NCBI GenBank assembly: GCA_001931875.2
Contig: MSJH02000660.1
Coordinates: 186,001 to 250,000 of the forward strand
Direction: 5' to 3'
Length of the DNA: 64,000 bases
Source: Byssochlamys sp. IMV 00236
Taxonomy: Eukaryota > Ascomycota > Eurotiomycetes > Eurotiales > Thermoascaceae
A model generated the notes under the pieces. It ran no database searches and was not told where the DNA came from. It saw only the letters and a list, made by a program, of their open reading frames with translations. The position numbers and the translations under genes are program-made. Below are positions 48,033 to 57,856 of this stretch, in pieces; the first letter of the stretch is position 1; each line of letters begins with the position of its first letter.

Positions 48033-49142
48033 TCAATTGGCAGCAGGGGCTTCGGCGCGCACGAAGTAAGGATATCCAGCATTGGCATAAGCCCAACGAC
48101 CCGGCTGACAATTTTCCATGATATCGTTCGTGGTACGCAGGGTAAAGGAGCCGTCGAGTTCACGAACCCACCACTGCTGTCCGTCGGCAGCCTCGTAAGG
48201 GATCAACTGAGCTGGCTTGGTGGCTCCAACTTTTTCCGCGATCTTAGCGTTCTGCTCCTCGACATCTTTCTTTGTAGGGCCGCGCCATGGCGTGCTGCCG
48301 TCTTCGAGGGTGGGAGGCTGCGGCGGAGCCAGAGGACCGGTCATGGTAGGGTAGTAGAGGACCCCGGGCTCTGCGTAGACTGGCATTCTTGGGACCTAAA
48401 AGTGATGTAAGTAACGAGTTTCTTCTATTCTCGAAGTATCAGATGGAATACATCGCAAGACATAGGCATGTAGGTCACGGGAGCCATCATCATTCCCATA
48501 GGGGAACATAAAGGAGCAGCCATGAAGGGAGCAGCGCATGGATGCTGCATTGTCTGGGGTGGAAGATAGGTGAAAGTCATAGGAGTCTTTGGAGGCTCCG
48601 GATTTGGTTCCTTTGGAGCCGCCTGGGGAGGGACGTATGTGTAGGTCACTGGTTCCTTATGCGGTTCCTCCTTAGGGGCTGGTGTGCAAGACATCTTTGA
48701 GGGATCCTCTGTGCCATACTGGTAAAAGTCGGGAGGCATAATGGAGGACACAATGATATTGAGATGAACCAAGAAAAAGGCCACTGCCAATCTTTGATGT
48801 GGAAAGGTGTAAAGCACAAGGAGCAGATACAGACAGGAAGGTGAGCGTTATGTGCCAGGGGACAGTTGCTGGAGCAGTGAAGGGAGGGAAAGTTCGTTTT
48901 CAATGCGGGGTTGTCAACAGAGACAGGGACAAAGAAAAAATAAGATCTGAAAACAAAGGGGACATAAGAGAATTGTGACGTGAATGAGGATAGATTGATG
49001 AACCAGATTGTTGTAGACTTACATTTACTGGGTAGAACGCATCACCTTCTTGAACGACATACCAATCGGGCTTTTCTTTCTTTTCTGGCTTTTTAGGAGG
49101 ACCTTCGACGTTGTATTCGCGAAATGGCCAGCAGAAACACAT
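48033..49142 (-). CDS. Small conserved Pro/Tyr-rich protein of unknown function
   Basis: Three exons that all break between codons: 49023-49142, 48452-48718 and 48033-48395, giving 249 residues. Exon 1 starts MCFCWPFREYN, Cys-rich at the very N-terminus and possibly lipidated, and contains EKPDWYVVQEGDAFYPVN. Exon 2 is Pro-rich with a degenerate repeat VTYTYVPPQ and MTFTYLPPQ, then a Met-rich MGMMMAPVTYMP. Exon 3 holds the ordered part: ADGQQWWVRELDGSFTLR and ENCQPGRWAYANAGYPYF. The exon 2 acceptor (CAG before TATGGC) is less certain; an alternative is a separate shorter gene starting MPPDFYQYGTEDPSK at 48739. No domain is recognised by name, though the WWVRELDGSFTLR block looks conserved among related fungi. 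No signal peptide or membrane helix is seen. Confidence 0.62.
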
Positions 49143-49751
49143 CCTGGCTTTATGAAGTCAGATGAAAGTGGCGACAGTAGGTGAAGCTCTTGCTACATCA
49201 AACGATGTGGGATTGGACCAGAAAGTATCTGCTAAGTTGAAGCAAAGATGTGAGGAAATTAACCGACCTATCACCCAAGTGAAGTATTTGCATATTGCCT
49301 CTTCTCACCGGGCATAGACGCGCTTGACGCGACACAGAACAAAAGCATGAAAGCACACCGCTTACTATCAGGTTACACAAGACTGACTGCGGTGGGTAAA
49401 AGTAAAATCCTGAGGATGCAGAGTGAAAGGAGTATATGTTTCTCTAGCGAGTTATATGACTCTAGATGATCAATATATCTGCAATAAATAGGGAGATAGG
49501 ATCGTGACAATATGTAAACATACATGATTACTGCATAGGGGATATAGGGTGGAGAGTGGCACTAAGACATCTTTGCATCCGACGTTTTCAAACTGCAGAG
49601 ACAGGTCCAGACTCGAGTATCAAGACAGCAGTACCGCTCTCTAGACCCAACGAGTCAGGATGACACAGATTTCATCGGACGGACGACTTAGCTCGAACGC
49701 TATTCTCAAGACTCGCATGATATATGGACGTATATGTGGTGACGACTACTC
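49143..49751. other. Intergenic, no gene seen
   Basis: 609 bp between the start of the small Pro/Tyr-rich gene and the 3' end of the J protein gene, both on minus. No open frame of note; the plus-strand frame 49660-49884 is antisense to the last exon of the J protein gene. Confidence 0.5.
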
Positions 49752-52385
49752 TCAGCCCGAGATTAGATGGGAACGCATAGGGCAGGTGATTCCTTCCGAG
49801 TCGCCAGCCTCCACTATATGTTCTTTGCCCCCGAATCTGTACCAGACCTTCAGCTTTTTAGGCCTTAGCGGAGCTGGGTCATAGAAACCAATCATTTGAA
49901 ACTATACAGTTGTTAGTGTTTGAAATCGACAGCTGGAGAAGTGGGATTTACCTTGATGACTTCACGCGGTATTATGAGTTGACCATGGTCAACTAATGAT
50001 GCCACAGGAATGGTAACATCTATAACCTTGCTCTCTCCAGCATCGCCCTTCTTTTTCTTATCTCGAGGGGGATAATAACCGTATTCCGCTTTTGTAATCA
50101 CCAGACCACCATTCTCCTCTTCTCGGGCCTGTCTTCTCAAGACCTGTTCAGACATGAGATCGATAGCTTGCTGGCTTTCTACCCGTCGCTTGGCAATTTG
50201 TTTCTCTAACTGCCTCTGTCGCTTGGCCAGTGCCAGTCGTCTCCTCTTTCGTTCCCGTGGGCGGATGAATCCAAATTCAACACCGCAGTATGTGGCCCAG
50301 GGGAGAATGACTGCAAGGGCCGCGATTTCCGCACTGACAAGAGGCAGAGGACAGATAGCTATAGGAAGCTTAATCTTTTGACCCAATCGGTTCCACGACA
50401 CACTCATGACAAGTCCTTTGTTCCCTTGCAATCCGACACCGAGTCCCATGCGTGTGAAATCAGAGACTTGTCTAGTTCCAGAAATGTGCCAACCGAGAGA
50501 AAGATCGATTCCAACAGTGGTTTGTATCTCCAACCGTACAGGTCGGGCATCATGGTTTTGTGATATGGGATGATAGCCTTCTGTGCTCCACTCCGAGCGC
50601 AGTTTCTCGTCACCTTTGTGTGAGAAGAGGTTCCGCCCGTAGACGACAGACAGACCTCCCCCTTGCGGCGAAGCGTCCACCTGAAGTTGCCAGGATTCAG
50701 CCGCTCCCACTTCACGTTTTCTAGTAGCTGGCGCGTCGATATCATCTTCGTCTTCGTCTTCCTCATCCTCTATTGCGCCTGATTTCCTGGGAGCTGATAT
50801 GTAACCAATTTCAACCTTGCTTGTCTGGGCTGGCCTCGACAGCACATCGTCCAACGGTACGCCGAGATCAACAATCGGTTCCAGCAATTCTCGGATGACT
50901 GTTGGCCAGTCCAGAGTCCCGCTTGACCAGGAGCAATATACTGTCCGCCCCACGTCCAGTTCACGGGTAACTTGCAATCCAATCACCGGCAAAGACTGAA
51001 AGATTGACCTGAAGAAGCCAGTTCGAAAAGTGAAGATCAATGGCTTCGTTCCGGGAAATGGTGAGATGGCTTTGGCAACAACAGCCTCCACTGTCGGAAA
51101 AGGCAAGACGAGACCAGTGATGCTAGCATCTGCTCCTTCAAGAAAAGACAATGGCAGCTTTCCAAAAAGTCCCTTGGTAGATGCAACGTTCCGGAATCCA
51201 TGGTTAATAGACGCTCCAAGTGACATATTTTGAGCTACCAGAATCAGCGGCATGGCAACCTATGCAGAGTTAGTATCCCAACACCCATTAGGGGTCAAGC
51301 CGACACATACGCGTTTGACCTCCTCTGTTCCGTCTGGATAGAGAAACCTCGCTTCTCGCATGGGGGTCTGCAGTTTGCCGCCAATACTTGCACTGAAGGT
51401 CACCTCGCTCTGTATTGCTTGCTTCGAGGGGTCATCGTCTTTCTCTGACTCGTCTGTTTCGCTTTTGGTCCCTTCGTCCGTCTTTCCCCACAACTCTTTG
51501 AATGACGGAAGAGGCGTTCGAAAGCTATATCCTATAGCATATGATGACGGTCGCAGCGTGGGCAACTGTATATAGACATAGTCCTCCTCCTCATCGGCTG
51601 ATATCATGGAAGTAGCGTCGATAGCCAGTGATATCGATCCCTTCAAGAGCAAAATCAGCCATATTTTCTTCTCTCGTTGAACGCTACATCGAAACTACAA
51701 GCAGCACCAGAAATCGTGCACATTTCTCCATCCTCGAAACAACACAGTTGACTCTACAAGGCATAAAAGAACATGCTCTTGTAAAGTACGGAAGAAAACA
51801 ATGCGCGTACGCTGGGCTACGCACCTTGCTCTGAACCAGGCTATCAAGCACCTTCCTCTCACGCGCCTTCATTGTATCCAAGAACCATCGACGGAATTCC
51901 TCAGGACTGAGAGCCTTGACTCCCACCTGCTGCTGCTCTGCCACACCACCTTTGCCCATAGCGCCGCCTGCACTCCATTCTCTCCGAACACCTTCGGCTC
52001 CCAGAAGGTCATATACTGTCCGCTTCTTCGGGTCGATGAGTGTATCGTAGGCCTCCCGAATCTTCTCAAACTGCTGCTTTGCTGCTTCGCGGAGATGTGC
52101 AGGTTGTTTATCCGGGTGAAAGCTCAATGTTAGACTGCGGTATGCAGACCGAATATCAGCGTCCGTCGGAGGAGGTGTCCGGGAAAGTCCCAGTAGACTG
52201 TAGTAGTCGACATCGTCTGGGTACTCCATCAACCGATCATAATCCACATCCGAGATAGAATCGCGGTCGTTGTTCGCATCTATGCGACCATTCAAGTCTC
52301 GCCTTGAGTTTCCCAGAGCATCTTGGGACCGCGAGAAGCCATTGGCAGCACCGCGGTCTTCGCCATGGTCAGGAAACCGCGGCAT
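49752..52385 (-). CDS. J protein with DUF3395, DNAJC11-like
   Basis: Four exons, all joining between codons (51825-52385, 51311-51640, 49952-51259, 49752-49901), give 782 residues. The J domain starts at about residue 60: DYYSLLGLSRTPPPTDADI then AYRSLTLSFHPDKQ, with the HPD motif intact, followed by EKIREAYDTLIDPKKR. A beta-strand-rich middle (GSISLAIDATSMIS and later strands) resembles the barrel-like region of DNAJC11. The C-terminal DUF3395 contains IPVASLVDHGQLIIP, GFYDPAPLRPKKLKVWYRF and KEHIVEAGDSEGI. In animals DNAJC11 sits at the mitochondrial outer membrane with MICOS and affects cristae; a like role here is inference. A long helix (KRRRLALAKRQRQLEKQIA) lies before DUF3395. Confidence 0.88.
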
Positions 52386-52971
52386 CCCTATCTCTTTGTC
52401 TGTCGTGAACTTTTGCCGGCAGTCAGCTCCAGTATTAGTACTCAGCTTTCCATTTTCCGACTCTCAATGGCATATATGCCGTCGTGTATTGTTGAGGTAA
52501 ATAATGCGAGGAGAATTCCTTAACAGCATTGCGGGAAATGCGCTTTTTGCATTCAGGCGATGACGTCGGAAAAAGGTCGGCGCCGTGGAAGCTTCCGGGC
52601 GGAAGTTTGCGGGGAGACAAGACGCGTTCTATTATTTATTCGGTTTATGGCATTCGAAATGATAATATTTAATAATCTTTCACTACTAACTACAGCAGCA
52701 TTTTGACTACATGAGACAGCATTCCTGAATGGTATTGTCTACACCCCTGCAAGCGCCACCACGATGGACGGCGCATTGTTCCTGCTGCAGCCTAATCCTT
52801 GAAAGTACATACTTATCTAGCTTCATCACCCCGGACAAAAGTACTTGTTGGCTTCTCCATCGGTCTTGCGTTTATTCTAGCATTATTCAGATGTTACTAT
52901 GTTCTATTCATGTCGATGTATTTGAAAATACTTTGAAATTAGCTAACGCCTTAGTCTAAGAAAAAACAATC
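52386..52971. promoter_or_regulatory. Shared upstream region of the J protein and ceramidase-like genes
   Basis: 586 bp between divergent start codons at 52385 (minus) and 52972 (plus). An AT-rich block at 52625-52690 lies roughly midway. No coding frame with recognisable features. Confidence 0.5.
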
Positions 52972-54399
52972 ATGGTCCACTCCACGCACCTCGGAGATAG
53001 ACCTCCAATCTACAAAATCGACCTCTCTCTCCCGCCAGCGGAGCGTTATATCGAACTAGCCAGTATATACCGCATTCAACTACGATCTATCTCCCATATC
53101 TTCGATGATCTCGTTTCGTCCATTCATCCCAACATCCCTCTTGAGCTCGTTCACAAACTAGCCCGACTCTGTATGCGACGTCTGTATACTTCGGAAGAAA
53201 CCGAGGAAATCCGCGGAATCAGCAAAGCCACTGATATACCGTTGCATCTTCTAGTTGCCTTTAATGTCCTGCTTGACCTTCTTATGGGCTGTACCAGTGG
53301 AGGTGTAAGAGTAAAACCCCACCGTGACGCAACGGAGACGAAGATGCTACATTTCAGAACCCTAGATTGGGGTATGGATGCATTGAGAGAATTGGTGGTT
53401 CAGCTAGATTACGTTCGAGGACCAGATACAGAGAAAGTTCTCGCGAGGAGTATCACTTATGTTGGTTTCGTTGGCGTTTTGACTGGAGTGAGAAAGGATC
53501 TTAGCCTATCTCTCAATTTCCGACCTACACATAATGTGGTATCCTGGGTTTCGAATTTCTTCTTCTACGCAAACCATGTACTTGTCTTGTTTGGGATTCG
53601 TCCCTCGATTGCATCACTGCTTCGACAATACATCGTTCCTGAGTTGAACGATAAAGATTCGCAAGAGCACCAGACAGTTCTCCATATGGAAGAGAAATAT
53701 GGGCCTGAATCGCAAACTCCATCCCTAGTCAAAATCGAATCGACTCTTCCTTCAATACCAACCACAGCAGCGTATCTGATCTTCAGCGACGGTATATCCA
53801 CCCTCACCATGGAAAAAGACTACCGGAGTGCCGTCATCCGAAGCTCAACCTCTTTTATCGTCACCACCAATAACGATCTAGAACCAGACGCTCCTCCAAC
53901 AGAGCAAGTCGCGGCGCAGAAACGAAAGACTCATGCAGGCCTGGGAGTGATTGCTGGTGAAACACAAAGTGTGGCTGACATTATTGAAGATAGCAATGAG
54001 CGGCGAGACTGCATGCAGAAGAACTGGGATAAGAAAGTTCGTCGTGAGCAGCAGAGAAGAGCTACAACTAGTCAGTTTGGCAGAAATCACCGATCCGGGG
54101 ATGAGAAGCTTCATTCAGTGAAAGAAAAGAGATACTCGACCAGGTCCAGTAAGAAGAGTCAATCTCTCCAGAGCTACACGCGACTTCGTGGATCCCCCAT
54201 TCGAGAGACGAATACCATCAAAGCGACCAGATACGATGATGAGTCCATTTCAGCGACACCGAAAGAGGCCATTAAGTGGCTAAGTGGCTGGCCCGTGACA
54301 AATGAAACGACACACTATGCGATGCTCATGGACCCCACTGAGGGAGAGATCATATGGATCAAGCGTTATCTGGAGCCCGTTGATTTGTATTCTAGTTAG
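52972..54399 (+). CDS. Acid ceramidase / N-acylethanolamine amidase-like hydrolase
   Basis: An N-terminal nucleophile hydrolase that would cleave amide bonds of ceramide or N-acyl lipids after self-processing. A single exon of 475 residues. The N-terminal NAAA-beta segment is clear: PPIYKIDLSLPPAERYIE. The nucleophile is C107 in GCTSGGV, matching the CTS motif of the family, where cleavage before Cys makes two subunits. Further catalytic-site residues are in FRTLDWGMD and in the strand LSLNFRP. The C-terminal third has a basic, low-complexity insert (about residues 340-430, with many Arg, Lys and Ser) not found in animal enzymes, before a final conserved block THYAMLMDPTEGEI. No signal peptide is evident, which is unlike the lysosomal animal enzymes and suggests a cytosolic or unusual location. 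Substrate is inferred. Confidence 0.87.
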   Translation: MVHSTHLGDRPPIYKIDLSLPPAERYIELASIYRIQLRSISHIFDDLVSSIHPNIPLELVHKLARLCMRRLYTSEETEEIRGISKATDIPLHLLVAFNVLLDLLMGCTSGGVRVKPHRDATETKMLHFRTLDWGMDALRELVVQLDYVRGPDTEKVLARSITYVGFVGVLTGVRKDLSLSLNFRPTHNVVSWVSNFFFYANHVLVLFGIRPSIASLLRQYIVPELNDKDSQEHQTVLHMEEKYGPESQTPSLVKIESTLPSIPTTAAYLIFSDGISTLTMEKDYRSAVIRSSTSFIVTTNNDLEPDAPPTEQVAAQKRKTHAGLGVIAGETQSVADIIEDSNERRDCMQKNWDKKVRREQQRRATTSQFGRNHRSGDEKLHSVKEKRYSTRSSKKSQSLQSYTRLRGSPIRETNTIKATRYDDESISATPKEAIKWLSGWPVTNETTHYAMLMDPTEGEIIWIKRYLEPVDLYSS

Positions 54400-54814
54400 A
54401 TATCCCAAGGATGTCTCACATATGCGAAACTGATGACTATTTCTATCGTCTTACCAAACAAAAACGACACAGAAAAGCTCAAATACTGCCTCCGTCACCT
54501 CTAAGTGCATAAGCCGAATATCAATTAACTATCGGAACAAGGCATACAGCAAGTGTTTGCGTTGATAAAAATGTACTTTTGATAGTTAAATACAAAGTTC
54601 TAGTCTATAGGGCTTGGAAGCTATCACGCTCGTAAAGTCAATACAGCAACCAAATGCACATTATATCCCCATCCAGATGGGCTGTCTAAATTGTGCATAT
54701 AGTCGGGCTCAAATCTCAGGGATAAAGTCATATAGATAAAGTGAAGGAAGTAACAGAACGGAAGTAAGTCGTCTTTTAGAGAAAGATAAAGGGGTATTCT
54801 TGTTCAATAAGGAC
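54400..54814. other. Intergenic between convergent 3' ends, no gene seen
   Basis: 415 bp, AT-rich, between the stops of the ceramidase-like gene and the transcription factor gene. Probably 3' UTRs. Confidence 0.5.
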
Positions 54815-57800
54815 CTATGGATCTTCTCTGATCCAAAGAACATCCTCTTTGGAAATCGAGGCATCCAATGCTAACACTTGAAGATATTGGTCTCTGGGAA
54901 ACCCGTAGATAATGTCGAGATCTGTTGCCGTCCCAGGCTCCATCTTTGGCCCATGAAGGCCCGCACGACTGTATAATGGAGGGCCATTCACGACAAATCC
55001 CACTTTGTCGTCCAATTTCGTTTCGTTCCTGGCTGCGGAGATTATTGCTTCAAGACGTTTCTCAATGAGCCGCGAGTGTATGCGGGCGCTTTCCCAAAAG
55101 CGACAGAGATCGTCGATCACGTCCAAACCGCTATGTATAAGAGAGATGCATTCACTTAGATCTATCGTAAGACCAGCAGCGCTGAGCACATCGGTAGCAC
55201 ACAATATCAAGTAGCTGATGAGAGGGTACGAGAATATCACTCGCCGCGTAGACGTTGACGGATCGTATCCAGAATTCAGCTGCGTCACAGCCAGGGATAT
55301 ACGCAGTATCTCAGCGGCATGATGTCTAGCTCTACCAATATTGATATGAGCTGCCTCCCCTGAAAGATATTCGAGTCGTACATGCCGGTGCAACCTCATA
55401 AGCACAGCATGGTATAGCATGTGAACAGAAACGAACATATCGGAGCTGCCTGTGCGAATGCTTCGTTCTATATTGGCCATACTGTATATGAAAGTTTCGG
55501 GAAGGTTCATATTACTTTCTTCCAGTCGTCTCGTGACATTCGCATTGAATTCTTCAAGCCGTGTCGTGTACGTCTTCTGAGGTATATGAGGAGAACGGAT
55601 CACATGATTCGTGACTTCTCCCCATTGAAACGCCAATTCTATCAGACTGGACATTGCACTGAGGGAAGGCTGCTCATCCAACTTTAGTGTCTGGGGGCGA
55701 TCGATCGTGTTTTGGAAGTAAGGCGTGATCGTGTACTGCTCTGCTTCGTAGACATCTTCGGGACACGGGAGTCTCAAGAAAGAGTCTTGCGGTTGCACAG
55801 AAACAGGACGGAATGAATAAAATCCGGGAAGTCTCTTATCAATCGTCAGTCGTGCAATTATCACTCAAGGGAATAGACGTTCAACCAACATCCAGGATAA
55901 ATGCAACCCAAAATGTCCGTCTCCGGCATTCGATCAGAGACTGAGGCTGTAAACCATATTCACAGGTTTGACTTGTATCCCGAGTTAATCCTTCTGCTTC
56001 GATATTATAATCTAGCCCACAGACAGTCCTGACGGCCGCGCCTATCAAGTCCCAAGCCTTCACCAGAGCACCGATAGAATAGTACCACAGACTAAGTATT
56101 ATCCTGCTCTGGGCGAGCTGTAACGTCAATGCGTGTTGGCTCTTTTCCACTGCATAGCTGGCCGTTTTTGAATAGCGTTTCCCGGCGAGAATGTTGTCCG
56201 GACGGTCAGAGAACACTGAACCCATAGCCATCATCGAGTATATAAGCATTTTGTCATCGGGAGATTTCGTACGGCAGGATCTCAGCCACTCTAAGAAATT
56301 CCTTTTCGGAAATATATAATAGAATCCATCGTTCACGTAGGTAAAGTATTTTTCGATATAATGGCTCATTGCTTCCGGGTTGGCTTCGTAGGGATCGGTG
56401 GCCCATTCACGAACCATCGGGTCATCCGGATCGACGTCTGTGATGTCCGCCAGTATGTCAACACGATCAGCTCCATCCCCAGATGCTGCCCTACTCGTCT
56501 TCCATCTAGGATGATCCGTAGTGCCGCTAGAGGAATTTGAGGATCCTCTCTTTTGGGAAAGCGAAGGATCCGACCGTGCACCTCGGATGGTGCCGCCCAC
56601 AGATGACATTATCGAAGAGTCGGAAAGGGGAGATTGATTGCTGCTACCTGGAACGAGCACGTATTGGTCAGGTGCTTGGACCTTCTTGTAGTATTATTGG
56701 AAAGCAGAACTGAATGTGTGAATTTAATAATCGCGATACGTACTTTCTTTCGCTCGCGATGATATCGATCGGTACTCATGAGAACCTTTTGCAGCCGCTG
56801 AATGGCCTCGTGGCCTGAAAGATGCCAACTCAGTAAGTACGTTAATTATCGAAAATCAGACCCCAAGGGAATAACTTACGCGCTCTCAAACCTACACTCC
56901 TTGCCAGATTTCTGGCATTGATCACACTTAGGAATGTTTGGCTGGCACTTGATCTTCTTTTCCCTGCAAGATATGCAAGCTTGTGCTAATCGTTTTCTGG
57001 GCTTCCCAGCCTTGGTGACACCCCAGTTCGCATTGACGGGAACACCGTCGATAGATTTTGGACAATGCGAACCGTCCGCATAGATGTAGCAAAGCCCTTC
57101 ACCCTCTATATATCGCTCATCTACCACGTGAGGTAGCTGCTGACGCGGACGAGAGCTGCCAGATATGGAAGTCATATTGCTTTGCCCCTGTGACGGAAGA
57201 GACTGCGGATCCCGTATATCCTTCCCGTAAGACGCTCTGTGAGAAAGGGACGAGAGTGGACGAGTCGGGTTCGGCGGTTCGACGCTCATTGCGGCGTACT
57301 GTCGCGAATCACCCAGAGGGTTGATATAGCCTTGGTCTGTTCCCATCTGAGCGATCGGAGGTAATTTGTCCGTTGCATGCCTTCTTTCTTGCCCGTAACC
57401 ATCCAAATGGTATGCTGGAGAACTGGCGCCAATCCTCGAAATGAGCCCTGGAATATGACCGGGAAAGGGTTGTGATGAAACATCATAGCGACTACCGATT
57501 GACGGCTCATTTATAGTGTCTGCTCCAAGTCGACTGCTTACTTGAGTATTAGGATCATATGGCCATGCCGGAAAACTAGAATCAGACGCAGACGTAAGCA
57601 GTTGGCTGACAGAAGGTAATTTCTCCCCACGCAACTGTCGCCTTCCAGCGTCCGCTCCCTCCCCTACATCTTGTTGATGCCCAGTTATTTCGATTTCCAG
57701 CTGTGATGTCCTTGTCTGTCGAGGTGGTGGAAGTTGGTATAGGCCATCACTGACCGTTGTTAACGGCCTGTCCGAGTTATCGGGATCTTCCGCGGTTTTT

Positions 57801-57856
57801 CGTGCTTCAGAAGCAGGTTGCATGCGCTCGACTGGTCTCATGAAATGATCTGACAT
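54815..57856 (-). CDS. Zn(II)2Cys6 transcription factor with fungal-specific TF domain
   Basis: Four exons join in phase to 957 residues: 56880-57856, 56744-56828, 55890-56681 and 54815-55834. The start is the ATG of MSDHFMRPVERMQP. Residues 1-250 are disordered. The DNA-binding domain ends exon 1: DGSHCPKSIDGVPVNAN, then GKPRKRLAQACISCREKK and a binuclear cluster with six Cys (ACISC, KCQ, KCDQC, ECRF). A probable linker helix (EAIQRLQKVLMSTDRYH) follows in exon 2. The regulatory domain includes YIEKYFTYVNDGFYYIF and ECRRRTFWVAFILDR. Exon 2 depends on a TGAG acceptor at 56829-56830; the stronger-looking CAG 14 bases downstream breaks the frame. I recall a related subfamily (RosA/NosA developmental regulators) with a similar Gly-Lys-Pro-Arg-Lys lead before the cluster, but I am not sure of membership. 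Confidence 0.88.
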
